Shown: piece by piece, positions 53,673 to 63,126 of the stretch | Numbering within the stretch: the stretch's first letter is position 1 | Layout: each line of letters opens with the position of its first letter | Assembly (NCBI RefSeq): GCF_900184245.1 | Contig: NZ_FXXB01000007.1 | Span: 124,001 to 188,000 of the forward strand | Origin: Brachybacterium massiliense | Lineage (GTDB): Bacteria; Actinomycetota; Actinomycetes; Actinomycetales; Dermabacteraceae | Reading direction: 5' to 3' | DNA: 64,000 nt | Notes under the pieces: generated by a model | What the model was told of the DNA's origin: nothing | The model's database searches: none | Seen by the model: the letters and a program-made list of their open reading frames with translations, nothing else | Program-made: the position numbers and the translations under genes

Positions 53673-56215
53673 CCCGCCTGCGCTCGGTCCCCGCCGATCC
53701 CGTCGACCGCTCCCACCTGCCGCTGGACGAGTGGCGCCTGGTCGAGACCCGCCCGCACCCGGACCTCGGCCTGACCGAGACGCTGTTCGCGACGTCCAAC
53801 GGCTACCTCGGGATGCGCGCGACCCCCGAGGAGGGCCGGGACGCGGCCTCGCACGGCACCTTCCTCAACGGCTTCCACGAAACCTGGCAGATCAACCACG
53901 CCGAATCCGCCTTCGGCTTCGCACGCACCGGCCAGACCATGATCTCGGTGCCCGACTCCTCCGTGCTCAAGCTCTACGTGGACGATGAGCCGCTGCTGCT
54001 GTCCATCGCCGATCTCGAGGAGTACGAGCGCTGGATCGACTTCCGCGAGGGGGTGCTGCGCCGTGAGCTGATCTGGCGCACACCGGCCGGCAAGCGCGTG
54101 AAGGTCACCAGCTCGCGCATGGTCTCCTTCCCGCAGCGCCACCTCGCGCTGATGACGCTGAGCGTCGAGATGCTCGACGGCTCCGCTCCGATCGCCGTCT
54201 CCTCGCAGATCATCAACCGCGAGGACTTCCGCGATGACTACGGCAAGGGCGTCTCCGGCGGGCCCGTCACCGACAAGGACGATCCGCGCCGCACCACCGA
54301 CTTCACCCATCGCGTGCTCGAGCCGCTGCAGGACTGGCACAGCGAGCGCCGCATGCTGCTGGGCTACCGGGTCGCCAACTCGGGGATGACCCTGGCCGTG
54401 GGCGCGGACCATTCGGTGGAGTCCGAGGCCGAGGTGGAGCAGCTGGTGGACACCAGCGAGGACCAGGGCCGCCAGGTGGTGCGCGCCCACCTCGAGCAGG
54501 GCCAGTCGCTGACGGTGCGCAAGGCCGTCTCCTACCACTCCTCGCGCTCGGTCCCCCATCGTGAGCTGTTCGATCGCTGCCGTCGCACCCTGGACCGGGT
54601 GCGCGACGGCGGCTTCGAGGCGCAGTACGACGCGCAGCGCGAGTACCTCGAGGACTTCTGGGCCAGCTCGGACGTCCAGCTGCCGGGGCAGCCCGCCGCG
54701 CAGCAGGCCACCCGCTGGTGCCTGTTCCAGCTCGCGCAGGCCGCGGCCCGCTCCGATCAGTGGGGCATCCCCGCCAAGGGCGTCACCGGCTCCGGGTACG
54801 AGGGGCACTACTTCTGGGACAGCGAGATCTACGTGGTCCCGTTCCTGACCTTCACCCAGCCGCGCTGGGCACGCAACGCGCTGCGCTTCCGCACCGCGAT
54901 GCTGCCCAAGGCGAGGGAGCGGGCGCGCGAGCTGAACCAGCGCGGAGCCCTGTTCCCCTGGCGCACCATCAACGGCGACGAGGCCTCGGCCTACTACGCC
55001 GCCGGCACCGCGCAGTACCACATCGATGCCGACGTCGCCTATGCCTTCGCCCAGTACGTCGACGTCACCGGTGATCTCGACTTCCAGCACCGGGACGGGG
55101 TCCAGGTGCTCGTGGAGACCGCCCGGTTGTGGGCCGATCTGGGGTTCTGGCGGATGACCGCCGATGGCAGCGCGAGCTTCCACATCAACGGCGTGACCGG
55201 GCCCGACGAGTACACCACCGTGGTCAACAACAACATGTTCACCAACGTGATGGCCCGCTACAACCTGCGCCGTGCCGCGCAGGCGGTGCGCGAGCTGCGC
55301 GAGGCGGACGAGACCGCGTACCAGGCGATGCTCACCGAGCTCGACCTCGACGAGCTCGAGCTCGAGCAGTGGGAGGCCTGCGCGGACGGCATGCAGGTCG
55401 CGAAGGACGAGTCGCTGGGGATCCATCTCCAGGAGGACCGCTTCCTCGAGCGCGAGGTCTGGGACCTCTCGAGCACCCCGCCCGAGGCCTTCCCGCTGCT
55501 GCTGAACTTCCACCCGCTGGTGATCTACCGCTTCCAGGTGCTCAAGCAGGCGGACGTTGTGCTCGCGCTGTTCCTGCGCGGCAGCGAGTTCACCGCCGAG
55601 GAGAAGCGGGCCGACTTCGAGTACTACGACCCGATCACCACCGGGGACTCCTCCCTCTCGGCCGTGGTGCAGTCGATCATGGCCGCGGAGGTCGGCCACC
55701 AGAAGGCGGCGCTGGACTACTTCCGCGCCGGGCTGTTCGTGGATCTGGGCAACCTCCACCACAACACCGCCGACGGCGTGCACATCGCCTCCGCGGGCGG
55801 GGTGTGGAACGCGCTGGTGCACGGCTTCGGCGGCATGCGCCACGACGCCGGGCGGCTCTCCTTCGATCCGCGCCTGCCCGAGGACTGGCCCGAGCTGTCC
55901 TTCCCGCTGACCGTGCGCGGCTCCCGCTTCCGGGTGCGCCTGGTGCGCGAGGAGATCTCCTTCACCCTGGAGACGGGCGAGGAGGTCGAGATCACGGTGC
56001 GCGGCCAGAAGGTCACCGTGGGGCGCGAGGGCGTGACGGTGCCGCTCGCCGATCAGGGACCGCTGCTGGACGATTCCGTGCTGGCCAGGCCCGTCGGTCT
56101 CGGGGATGCGCGGGCCGACGGCTCGATCATGACCGCGCAGGCGCCGCGGGATCCCGACGATCCGTGGGAGTTCCCTGTCGCGAGCGATCCGGACGACATC
56201 ATCGAGGAGAGCTGA
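53669..56215 (+). CDS. glycoside hydrolase family 65 disaccharide phosphorylase
   Basis: 848 residues, length as in maltose/trehalose/kojibiose phosphorylases. N-terminal beta-sandwich, helical linker and (alpha/alpha)6 barrel: WDSEIYV and NGVTGPDEYT (catalytic acid Glu) and the phosphate-binding DGVHIASAGG are present. Cleaves an alpha-linked disaccharide with phosphate to glucose plus beta-Glc-1-P, used by the coupled HAD enzyme. Which disaccharide (maltose, trehalose, kojibiose) cannot be told from motifs. Cytoplasmic. Confidence 0.9.
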   Translation: MTRLRSVPADPVDRSHLPLDEWRLVETRPHPDLGLTETLFATSNGYLGMRATPEEGRDAASHGTFLNGFHETWQINHAESAFGFARTGQTMISVPDSSVLKLYVDDEPLLLSIADLEEYERWIDFREGVLRRELIWRTPAGKRVKVTSSRMVSFPQRHLALMTLSVEMLDGSAPIAVSSQIINREDFRDDYGKGVSGGPVTDKDDPRRTTDFTHRVLEPLQDWHSERRMLLGYRVANSGMTLAVGADHSVESEAEVEQLVDTSEDQGRQVVRAHLEQGQSLTVRKAVSYHSSRSVPHRELFDRCRRTLDRVRDGGFEAQYDAQREYLEDFWASSDVQLPGQPAAQQATRWCLFQLAQAAARSDQWGIPAKGVTGSGYEGHYFWDSEIYVVPFLTFTQPRWARNALRFRTAMLPKARERARELNQRGALFPWRTINGDEASAYYAAGTAQYHIDADVAYAFAQYVDVTGDLDFQHRDGVQVLVETARLWADLGFWRMTADGSASFHINGVTGPDEYTTVVNNNMFTNVMARYNLRRAAQAVRELREADETAYQAMLTELDLDELELEQWEACADGMQVAKDESLGIHLQEDRFLEREVWDLSSTPPEAFPLLLNFHPLVIYRFQVLKQADVVLALFLRGSEFTAEEKRADFEYYDPITTGDSSLSAVVQSIMAAEVGHQKAALDYFRAGLFVDLGNLHHNTADGVHIASAGGVWNALVHGFGGMRHDAGRLSFDPRLPEDWPELSFPLTVRGSRFRVRLVREEISFTLETGEEVEITVRGQKVTVGREGVTVPLADQGPLLDDSVLARPVGLGDARADGSIMTAQAPRDPDDPWEFPVASDPDDIIEES

Positions 56216-56314
56216 GGGGCGCGGCGCCGTGCGGGACCCGGGGCCGCCTGGTGGAATAGGCTCCACCCGCGCCCGCCCCGGGCGCCCCGCCCCTGAGACC
56301 GGAGCCGCTGCAAG

Positions 56315-57487
56315 GTGACCGCACCACGCCCTCGTCGGACGAAGCCGGTGGTCGAGCTGACCCGACCCCGGCTGAGCGTCCTGCATGTCCTGAACCGGGT
56401 GCGGATGCGGATGCTGGACATCCAGGTCTGGGATGTGGCGGGAACGATGACCTTCTACCTGCTGCTGTCGCTGTTCCCCGGCGCGGTCGCCGTGGTCTCG
56501 CTGATGTCGCTGGTGGGGATCGAGGCGGAGACCCTCACCGCCCTGTCCGGGCTGATCACCGAGATCTTCCCGACGCTCGATCCGCGCCCCTACCTCGGCG
56601 CGATCCAGGCGGTCTCCTCGACCAGCGGCGGCCTGCTGGGGCTGCTGCTGGGCACGGCGGGCTCGCTGCTGTCCGCCTCGAACGGGGTGGCGGCCTTCCA
56701 CCGGGCGCTGCACCGCGTCTACGACACGCGGGAGGGTCGACCCTTCCTGTGGTTCCGCACCATCGTGTTCGGCGAGACGGTGCTGATCACCTCGGTGGTG
56801 CTGCTGGCGATCGGGATGATCATCATCGGCGGCGAGGCCTCCCAGCGGGTGGGCGAGCTGGTGGGCATCCCCCGCATCGCCTTCGCCGCCTGGAACTTCG
56901 TGAAGTGGCCGATCCTGCTGGTCATCCTGATCATCGGGGTGTCCCTGGCCTACTACCTGTTCCCGAACGTGCGCCTGCCGCGCTACCGGCTGATGACTCT
57001 CGGCTCGACCCTCAGCGTGCTGGTGCTGTTCGGTACCGCGCTGCTGGCGGGGCGGCTGATGGCCTACGCCACCCGCTTCGCGGAGATCCTCACCGCCCTC
57101 AACGGCCTGATCGCGATCCTGCTGCTGATGTGGATCGCGAACATCGTGGTGGTCTCCGGCGCGGCGCTGGACGCCGAGTTCCTGCGCGCCCGCCAGATCG
57201 CGAGCGGCCTGGACGCCTGGCACCACATCGAGCTCGCGCCCCATGCCACCCATACCCTGGACTTCCTGGCCGCCGACGCGACCGAGGCCGAGAAGGTGGG
57301 TCGTCTGGTCGCCGAGGCCGCCCGCAGCGGGGAGCCTCTGCACCAGCCGCGCAGCCCGTGGATCGTCGACGCCCGCAATCCGCTGGCCGTGAACCCGCCC
57401 TCGTTCGACCGCCTCGTCAGCACCCCGACCCCGCCCTCCGAGGGCGAGCCCGCCGATCCACCGAGCACAGGAGACAGCTCCGCATGA
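56315..57487 (+). CDS. YihY/BrkB-family membrane protein
   Basis: 390 residues with six helices. MTFYLLLSLFPGAVAVVSL is the family's first conserved helix, and SASNGVAAFHRALHRVYDTREGRPF the conserved cytosolic segment. Function in the family is unsettled (once called ribonuclease BN). The C-terminal 90 residues are cytosolic and Pro-rich. It begins at GTG 56315 after GCAAGG; TAGGCT at about 56258 may be its -10. The ATGA overlap with def indicates cotranscription. Confidence 0.88.
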   Translation: MTAPRPRRTKPVVELTRPRLSVLHVLNRVRMRMLDIQVWDVAGTMTFYLLLSLFPGAVAVVSLMSLVGIEAETLTALSGLITEIFPTLDPRPYLGAIQAVSSTSGGLLGLLLGTAGSLLSASNGVAAFHRALHRVYDTREGRPFLWFRTIVFGETVLITSVVLLAIGMIIIGGEASQRVGELVGIPRIAFAAWNFVKWPILLVILIIGVSLAYYLFPNVRLPRYRLMTLGSTLSVLVLFGTALLAGRLMAYATRFAEILTALNGLIAILLLMWIANIVVVSGAALDAEFLRARQIASGLDAWHHIELAPHATHTLDFLAADATEAEKVGRLVAEAARSGEPLHQPRSPWIVDARNPLAVNPPSFDRLVSTPTPPSEGEPADPPSTGDSSA

Positions 57488-58050
57488 CCGTCCGTCCGAT
57501 CACCATCGTGGGCCACCGCGCCCTCTCGCAGCGCACCCGGCGGGTCCGGGAGGTGACCGAGGAGCTGCGCACCCTGGTGGCCGACATGTTCGAGACCAAC
57601 GATGCGGCCGACGGCGCCGGTCTCGCCGCCCCGCAGGTGGGCTCGCGCTGGCGGCTGTTCATCTACTCCTGCCCGGACGCCGAGGGCGTCCTGCGGCGCG
57701 GCGTGGTGATCAACCCCGTGCTCGAGCGCTTCGGAGGGATCGAGCTGGACGAGGAGACCATCGAGGGCTGCCTCTCCGTGCCCGGTGAGGGCTACCCCAC
57801 CGCCCGCCATCGGGGCGCTCGCGTCACCGGCACCGACCTGGACGGCCACGAGGTGGTGGTCGAGGACGAGGGCGGGGTGCTCGCCCGCGCCCTGCAGCAC
57901 GAGGTCGACCACCTCGACGGCTCCCTCTACCTCGATCGGCTCACCCCGGCCCGTCGCCGTGAGGCGCTGGACGCGGTGCGCGAGCGCGGCTGGCGCGCGG
58001 GAGGGATCCTCACCTGGGATCCGCGCGAGCTCGACGCGGCCGACGTCTGA
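57484..58050 (+). CDS. def: peptide deformylase
   Basis: 188 residues; removes the formyl group from new proteins. Motifs GAGLAAPQ (44-51), EGCLSVP with Cys96, and QHEVDHLDG (His139, Glu140, His143) bind Fe2+ and catalyse. The ATG is set by the overlap with the YihY gene. The frame upstream is a shadow of that gene. A housekeeping enzyme sensitive to actinonin. Confidence 0.95.
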   Translation: MTVRPITIVGHRALSQRTRRVREVTEELRTLVADMFETNDAADGAGLAAPQVGSRWRLFIYSCPDAEGVLRRGVVINPVLERFGGIELDEETIEGCLSVPGEGYPTARHRGARVTGTDLDGHEVVVEDEGGVLARALQHEVDHLDGSLYLDRLTPARRREALDAVRERGWRAGGILTWDPRELDAADV

Positions 58051-58160
58051 GCGACCCAGCGCGCTGCGGGCGGCATGCGCACCGTCGGCGCGCCGTCGCA
58101 GCGGTCACACCCGCTGCGCCGAGCTCGGTCCGCCCAGGAACGGATCGCTATCCTGGAGCC

Positions 58161-58586
58161 ATGGAACCCCCGTGCCTCTCCCGTCGTCGTGCCCTGCTCC
58201 TGCCTGCCGCCGCGGCCGGCGCCGGAGGACTTGCGGCCTGCGCGCCCGAGGACGAGGGCTTCGGCACCGCCGCGCCGGTGCGCGCGGAGGACGGCGGGAT
58301 CTCGCTCGAGGATGTGCCCGAGAACGCCAGCACCCTGGTGAACTTCGGCGGTCAGCAGCCGTTCGTGCTGCTGGTGCGCGGCGAGGGCGAGGACCTCACC
58401 GGCTACTCCGGCTACTGCACCCACAACGGCTGCGCGCTGCGCCAGGAGGAGACCGAGCTGGACTGCCCCTGCCACGGCTCGCGCTTCGACGCCGCCACCG
58501 GCGAGGTCCTGGTGGGACCGGCCACCACGCATCTGCCGGAGGTCCCCGTGGTGATCGCCGACGGCATGGTCCGCCGTGAGGGATGA
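58161..58586 (+). CDS. Rieske [2Fe-2S] Tat-lipoprotein
   Basis: 141 residues. SRRRALLLP (twin-Arg), a hydrophobic segment and the lipobox LAAC (Cys27) suggest export folded, then lipid anchoring. Ligands C86-T-H88 and C102-x2-H105, with C91 and C104 as the disulfide pair, form a Rieske center of the bc1/b6f type. Stand-alone: no cytochrome b beside it. TATCCT ends 6 nt before the ATG. Overlaps trmB by 11 nt. Confidence 0.9.
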   Translation: MEPPCLSRRRALLLPAAAAGAGGLAACAPEDEGFGTAAPVRAEDGGISLEDVPENASTLVNFGGQQPFVLLVRGEGEDLTGYSGYCTHNGCALRQEETELDCPCHGSRFDAATGEVLVGPATTHLPEVPVVIADGMVRREG

Positions 58587-59424
58587 GCCCTCGGTGCCCG
58601 AGCAGGAGAGGGCCCACCGTGACGTGGTGTCCTTCGTGCGGCGCGGGGAGCGCCTGACCCAGGGCCGCCAGAACGCCTGGGACCGCCTCTCCTCCTTCTA
58701 CGTGATCGATCCGCCGCGCGGCGAGCGGGACACCCTGCCGGCCGAGGGCGTGCGCCTGGACCCGGCCGAGGAGTTCGGTCGCCGGGCGCCGCTCGTGGTC
58801 GAGGTGGGCAGCGGCACCGGGGACAACATCGTCGCCGCCGCGCTCGCCCATCCCGAGCGCGATCATCTGGGGGTCGAGGTGTACCTGCCCGGGCTCGCGC
58901 AGACCCTCAGCCGCGCCGAGCGCTCCGGCAGTCCGCAGAACCTGCGCATGATGCCCCTGGACGCCCAGCGCGCCCTGCCCGCGATGCTGCCCGAGGGGTC
59001 GATCGACGAGCTGTGGGTCTACTTCGCCGATCCGTGGCCGAAGCAGCGCCACCACAAGCGCCGCCTGATCAATCCGCCGTTCCTGGACGCGGTGCTGCCG
59101 CTGCTGGCCGAGGGCGCCGCGTTCCGCCTGGCCACCGACTGGGCGCAGTACGCGCACCACATGCGCCAGCAGCTCGACCAGCGTCCCGAGCTGGCCCTGA
59201 TGCACCCCGACGGCCCGGCCCCCGAGGGCACCTCCTCGGACCCGATCCCGCCCAACATGCCGAGCACCGGCTGGGCCCCGCGATTCGAGGGTCGTGTGAA
59301 GACCGGGTTCGAGAGCAAGGGACGCGCCGCCGGGCGCTTAATATGGGATCTCGCGTACACCCGGGTGCCCAGGCCCCCGGCACCGGACCGCGCCTCGAGC
59401 CCCGAGGCGCAGCAGGAAGCGTGA
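58576..59424 (+). CDS. trmB: tRNA (guanine-N7-)-methyltransferase
   Basis: 282 residues; methylates G46 of tRNAs. VEVGSGTGDNI is the SAM motif; VYFADPWPKQRHHKRRLI is the TrmB signature (DPWPK...H.KRR) with the catalytic residues; TGFESKGRAAGRLIWDL closes the fold. Starts at GTG 58576 within the Rieske gene. The last 15 residues are a disordered Pro/Ala tail. Confidence 0.94.
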   Translation: MRDEPSVPEQERAHRDVVSFVRRGERLTQGRQNAWDRLSSFYVIDPPRGERDTLPAEGVRLDPAEEFGRRAPLVVEVGSGTGDNIVAAALAHPERDHLGVEVYLPGLAQTLSRAERSGSPQNLRMMPLDAQRALPAMLPEGSIDELWVYFADPWPKQRHHKRRLINPPFLDAVLPLLAEGAAFRLATDWAQYAHHMRQQLDQRPELALMHPDGPAPEGTSSDPIPPNMPSTGWAPRFEGRVKTGFESKGRAAGRLIWDLAYTRVPRPPAPDRASSPEAQQEA

Positions 59425-59458
59425 CCGCCGCGGCGGCACCGCCTGGAAGGGGACCTGA

Positions 59459-60511
59459 ATGACACACCGCTCCGACGTCGATCTGCCCGGCGACTGGGAG
59501 GGCGAGGACGACCACCGCCGCGATGACCGTCGCCGGGGCCGTCGCGCAGCGCTGATCGCCCTCGGGATGGTCGCCGTTCTGGTGCTCGGGGTGGGCCTGG
59601 TGGTGGGCAACTACCTCAACGGCCTGCGCAACTCCTACGAGAAGCGCACCGTCGTGCAGATCACCCGCGGCGCCTCCGACGGCGAGCGTCCCGAGGCTGT
59701 CGAGGGCACGGGACGGAACTTCCTGCTGCTGGGCTCGGACAGGCGCTCCCCCGAGGACGCCGCCTCCGAGGGCGTCAGCGGCCAGCGCTCGGACGTGATG
59801 ATGCTGGTGCACGTCTCGGATGACGACGAGAGCGTGTACATCACCTCCTTCCCGCGCGACCTCTATGTAGACATCCCCGGGTACGGCAAGGACCGCATCA
59901 ACGCCGCGCTCGCCTTCGGCGGCGTGGGGCTCGCGGTGACCACCGTGGAGAACTACGTGGGCGTCCCGATCGACCATGTGGCCCTGATCGACTTCGACGG
60001 CATCGAGGGCCTGGTCGACACGCTCGGCGGCGTCGACGTGCAGGTCCCCCTCTCCTTCAGCGCGGGCGGGCACCAGTTCACCGAGGGCGTGCAGACCATG
60101 AACGGCGAGGAGGCGCTGACCTTCGTGCGCCAGCGCAAGCAGTTCGCCGACGGCGACTTCCAGCGCAACCGCAATCAGCAGGCCGTGCTCAAGGGCATCG
60201 CCGACAAGCTCATCAGCAGCGAGACCCTGAGCGACCCGCGCAAGCTGGCCGACACCATCGACTCGATCTCCCCGTTCCTGACCACCGACGACGGGCTGAG
60301 CGCGAGCGCGATGATCGAGCTGGGGCTGTCCATGCGCTCGGTGCGCGGCGGGGACCTGCACTTCCTCTCGGTCCCCCATGCCGGCCCCACCACGACCAGC
60401 GGCGGCGCGAGCGTCGTCGCCACCGACGAGGACGCCATGGACGTCCTGCGCGAGGCACTGCGCACGGACGACATGGGGACCTACTACGCTCAGCATGCAG
60501 GCACCTACTGA
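59459..60511 (+). CDS. LytR-CpsA-Psr (LCP) family cell-wall ligase
   Basis: 350 residues. Attaches glycopolymers to peptidoglycan. A charged cytosolic N-terminus (RRDDRRRGRR), one membrane helix (about 30-51) and the LCP domain outside, with FLLLGSDRR, ITSFPRDLYVDIPG and KDRINAALAFGG (pyrophosphate/Mg-binding Arg/Asp) and EEALTFVRQRKQFADGDFQRNRNQQ. AAGGGG lies 6 nt upstream. Starts 34 bp after trmB. Confidence 0.93.
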   Translation: MTHRSDVDLPGDWEGEDDHRRDDRRRGRRAALIALGMVAVLVLGVGLVVGNYLNGLRNSYEKRTVVQITRGASDGERPEAVEGTGRNFLLLGSDRRSPEDAASEGVSGQRSDVMMLVHVSDDDESVYITSFPRDLYVDIPGYGKDRINAALAFGGVGLAVTTVENYVGVPIDHVALIDFDGIEGLVDTLGGVDVQVPLSFSAGGHQFTEGVQTMNGEEALTFVRQRKQFADGDFQRNRNQQAVLKGIADKLISSETLSDPRKLADTIDSISPFLTTDDGLSASAMIELGLSMRSVRGGDLHFLSVPHAGPTTTSGGASVVATDEDAMDVLREALRTDDMGTYYAQHAGTY

Positions 60512-60574
60512 GCCGCTCAGGGAAGACGCCCGCACGAGCAGCACCGACAGTCCGCCCGACGTCTGGAGGAAACC

Positions 60575-60940
60575 GTGGCCAATCCGATCGTGAGCATCGT
60601 CGTCCCCGTGGCAGGCATCGTCGCCGGCCTCATCGGCAATAAGGCGGCCGCGGCCGGCTGGGGCGCGGTGTTCGGGGAGGACGCCCCCACCGTGAAGTCG
60701 CAGAAGGCCGCCAAAAAGGAGGTCGCCCAGAAGCGCAAGCAGGCCAAGAAGGACGGCCTGTCCAAGGCGGAGATCGCGGCGATCAAGGATCCCGAGGACG
60801 ATCAGCCGATCTGGAAGCTGCTGCTGTGGGCGACCGTCTCGGGCGTGCTCCTGCAGGGCCTGCGCGTGGCCGCCAAGCGCGGTGCGCAGAAGGGCGCCGA
60901 GCGCCTGACCACCCGTCGGCCGCGCACCAACCGCGGCTGA
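60575..60940 (+). CDS. DUF4235 family small membrane protein
   Basis: 121 residues. Two hydrophobic segments (about 6-22 and 83-100) flank a highly charged Lys/Glu-rich loop (KKEVAQKRKQAKKDGLSK), matching actinobacterial DUF4235. GTG start with GGAGGAAACC just before it. Function unknown. Ends 23 bp before the shared terminator. Confidence 0.8.
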   Translation: MANPIVSIVVPVAGIVAGLIGNKAAAAGWGAVFGEDAPTVKSQKAAKKEVAQKRKQAKKDGLSKAEIAAIKDPEDDQPIWKLLLWATVSGVLLQGLRVAAKRGAQKGAERLTTRRPRTNRG

Positions 60941-60963
60941 GCCGCCTCCGGCCCGCAGCACGC

Positions 60964-61000
60964 GCAAGGGCGCCCCGCAGCGATCGCGGGGCGCCCTTGC
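60964..61000. terminator. bidirectional terminator between DUF4235 gene and phoU
   Basis: A perfect 15-bp stem (60964-60978 with 60986-61000) and a 7-nt loop, in the gap between the convergent stops. The strongest hairpin in the window. Confidence 0.85.
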
Positions 61001-61015
61001 TCGTGCGTGCCGGGC

Positions 61016-61696
61016 TCAGAACTCCTGGACGTCGACGCCCTCGCTGAGGGTGTCCATCGCATCGCCGGTGACCAGGAAGCCGACGCGGCGCACGAGCGAG
61101 ACGGCGTGGTCGCCGATCCTCTCGTAGAAGCGGATCAGCAGGGTCAGGTCGATGACCTCGGCGTTGGTGTAGACGTCCTCACCACTGCCGGAGACCTGAC
61201 GGGAGATCTCGAGCATCAGATCATCGAGCTCGTCATCGCGCTTCTCGACCTGGGCCGCGAGGGCGAGGTCGCGGCTGGCGATGACCTCGGCGGCCCCCTT
61301 GAGCGCGGTGACGCCGAGATCCGACATGCGGCGGATCTGCTCGCGGTGCTGCTCGGGCACGGCCGCGTCGGGGTGCGCCCGGCGAGCGGTCAGCGCGACG
61401 TGAGCGGCGAGGTCGCCCATGCGCTCGAGCGAGGAGCTCATGCGCAGGCTCGCGACCAGCAGTCGCAGATCGGTGGCCACCGGGGACTGGCGCGCCAGCA
61501 GCTCGACCGCCTTGGCGTCGAGCTCGACCTGACGGGCATCGATGTGGGGGTCGCCGGTGACGACCCGCTCCGCCAGGGCGAGATCGCCCTCGAGCAGGGC
61601 GGTGGTCGCGTCCTCGAGGGCCGTCCCGACCAGATCGGCCATGTCGATCAGGTCGTCGACGATATGCCGCAGGTCGCTCTGGTACGCCTCGCGCAT
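61016..61696 (-). CDS. phoU: phosphate transport system regulator PhoU
   Basis: 226 residues, all-helical, two three-helix bundles (DLRHIVDDLIDMADLVGTALEDA; EVIDLTLLIRFYERIGDHAVSLVRRV) with the E(X)3D metal-like motif ERMGDLA and ERIGDHA. The start at 61696 has AGAGGAG 8 nt upstream, preferred over 61735. Divergent from senX3, with which PhoU relays phosphate status to the kinase; no pst transporter is in the window. Confidence 0.94.
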   Translation of the reverse strand: MREAYQSDLRHIVDDLIDMADLVGTALEDATTALLEGDLALAERVVTGDPHIDARQVELDAKAVELLARQSPVATDLRLLVASLRMSSSLERMGDLAAHVALTARRAHPDAAVPEQHREQIRRMSDLGVTALKGAAEVIASRDLALAAQVEKRDDELDDLMLEISRQVSGSGEDVYTNAEVIDLTLLIRFYERIGDHAVSLVRRVGFLVTGDAMDTLSEGVDVQEF

Positions 61697-61880
61697 GTCT
61701 ACTACTCCTCTGTCTGAAGGGAAACTCCCCACCATTGTCGCAAGAAGAAGTGAACTGGGCCCTCCCGTCGGTGATCCGCCGGTGAACAGCGAGCGTATCC
61801 CCCATGAACTCCTCGACTCCTCGCAGGCCGGGACGGCGCGGAGGGCCGGGCCGGAGCATCCGGGGGCCTAGGCTGTACGG

Positions 61881-63125
61881 GTGCCCCTGTCTGCGCTTCT
61901 CGTGCTCGCCGGCGCGATCGGTCTGGTGATCGGCGTCGCCGCGACGCTGGCGCTCGCCCATTCGCCGCGGCGCAGCACCAGGACCGCACTGGCCGGGCCG
62001 CCCGACCAGGTGGTCCCGGAGCCCGCGGCGGAGGTGCTCGCGATCCTCTCCTCCGCCTATGTGGTGCTCGATGCCAGCGGGGACGTGCTGCGCGCCTCTC
62101 CCCTGGCCTACTCCTACGGCATCGTGCGCGCGTCCGAGGGGGACTACCCGCGCCTGGCCAGCAACGAGCTGATGGCGCTGGTCGCCGATGTGGGCCGCAA
62201 CGGCGGTTTCCGCGACGAGCGGCTGAGCCTGCGCCGCGGCGCGCAGGGGGATGCCGATGCCGTGATCGACGTGCGCATCGGCGCTCTCGGCGATCGCGGG
62301 ACGCTCCTGCTGGCCGATGACCTGACCCGCGCGGTGCGCGTGGAGGAGACCCGGCGGGACTTCGTGGCGAACGTGTCCCATGAGCTGAAGACCCCCGTCG
62401 GCGCGATCACCCTGCTGGCCGAGACCATGGAGGACGCCGCCGAGGACCCGGATGCGGTGCGCCGCTTCGCCGAGCGCATGCAGACGGAGTCCCGCCGCCT
62501 CTCGCACCTGGTCAAGGAGATCATCGAGCTCTCCCGCGTGCAGGGAGGCTCCGCGCTGCCGGACGCCGAGCCCGTCGAGATCGACGAGGTCGTCGAGGAG
62601 GCGGTGGGGCTCAACCGGAACTTCGCCCTGGGCTCGTCGATCGATGTCAGCGTGGGCGGCGCCGCCGGGCTGCGGGTGTTCGGCTCTGCCTCGATGCTGA
62701 CCACCGCGCTGTCGAACCTGATCTCGAACGCGATCACCTACTCGGACTCGAAGACCCGGGTGGGGATCTCGGTGCGCCGCGACGACGGCATGGTCGAGAT
62801 CTCCGTCAAGGATCAGGGCATCGGCATCTCGCGGGAGAACCTCGAGCGGGTCTTCGAGCGCTTCTTCCGCGTGGATCGTGCCCGATCGCGCTCCACCGGC
62901 GGCTCCGGGCTGGGCCTGGCGATCGTCAAGCACATCGCCAGCGACCACGGCGGCGAGGTCACCGCCTGGTCCATGCCCGGCCAGGGCTCGACGTTCACGC
63001 TCCGCCTGCCGGAGATGGGGAGCACCGAGACGATCACCGTCGGTGCCCGCTCGGCCGAGGAGGCCGGCGCCCCTCTTCACGCTCCCACCACCATCGCGAC
63101 CGAGAACGGGTCGGGGAAGGACTGA
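61881..63125 (+). CDS. senX3: SenX3-type phosphate sensor histidine kinase
   Basis: 414 residues. One or two N-terminal helices (about 5-26) and a PAS-like domain (about 50-150) precede the H-box FVANVSHELKTPVGAI (His167) and the ATPase boxes NAITYS, DQGIGI, FERFFRVD and GSGLGLAIV. The GTG at 61881 has TAGGCT ending 6 nt upstream (leaderless). It probably works with PhoU and RegX3; the regX3 gene starts 1 bp after its stop. Confidence 0.94.
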   Translation: MPLSALLVLAGAIGLVIGVAATLALAHSPRRSTRTALAGPPDQVVPEPAAEVLAILSSAYVVLDASGDVLRASPLAYSYGIVRASEGDYPRLASNELMALVADVGRNGGFRDERLSLRRGAQGDADAVIDVRIGALGDRGTLLLADDLTRAVRVEETRRDFVANVSHELKTPVGAITLLAETMEDAAEDPDAVRRFAERMQTESRRLSHLVKEIIELSRVQGGSALPDAEPVEIDEVVEEAVGLNRNFALGSSIDVSVGGAAGLRVFGSASMLTTALSNLISNAITYSDSKTRVGISVRRDDGMVEISVKDQGIGISRENLERVFERFFRVDRARSRSTGGSGLGLAIVKHIASDHGGEVTAWSMPGQGSTFTLRLPEMGSTETITVGARSAEEAGAPLHAPTTIATENGSGKD

Positions 63126-63126
63126 C

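Noticed and set aside
53528-57343. 1271-codon minus-strand open frame opposite GH65 and YihY
   Set aside because: Same GC artefact. It runs across several confirmed genes and has no ribosome site or family resemblance.
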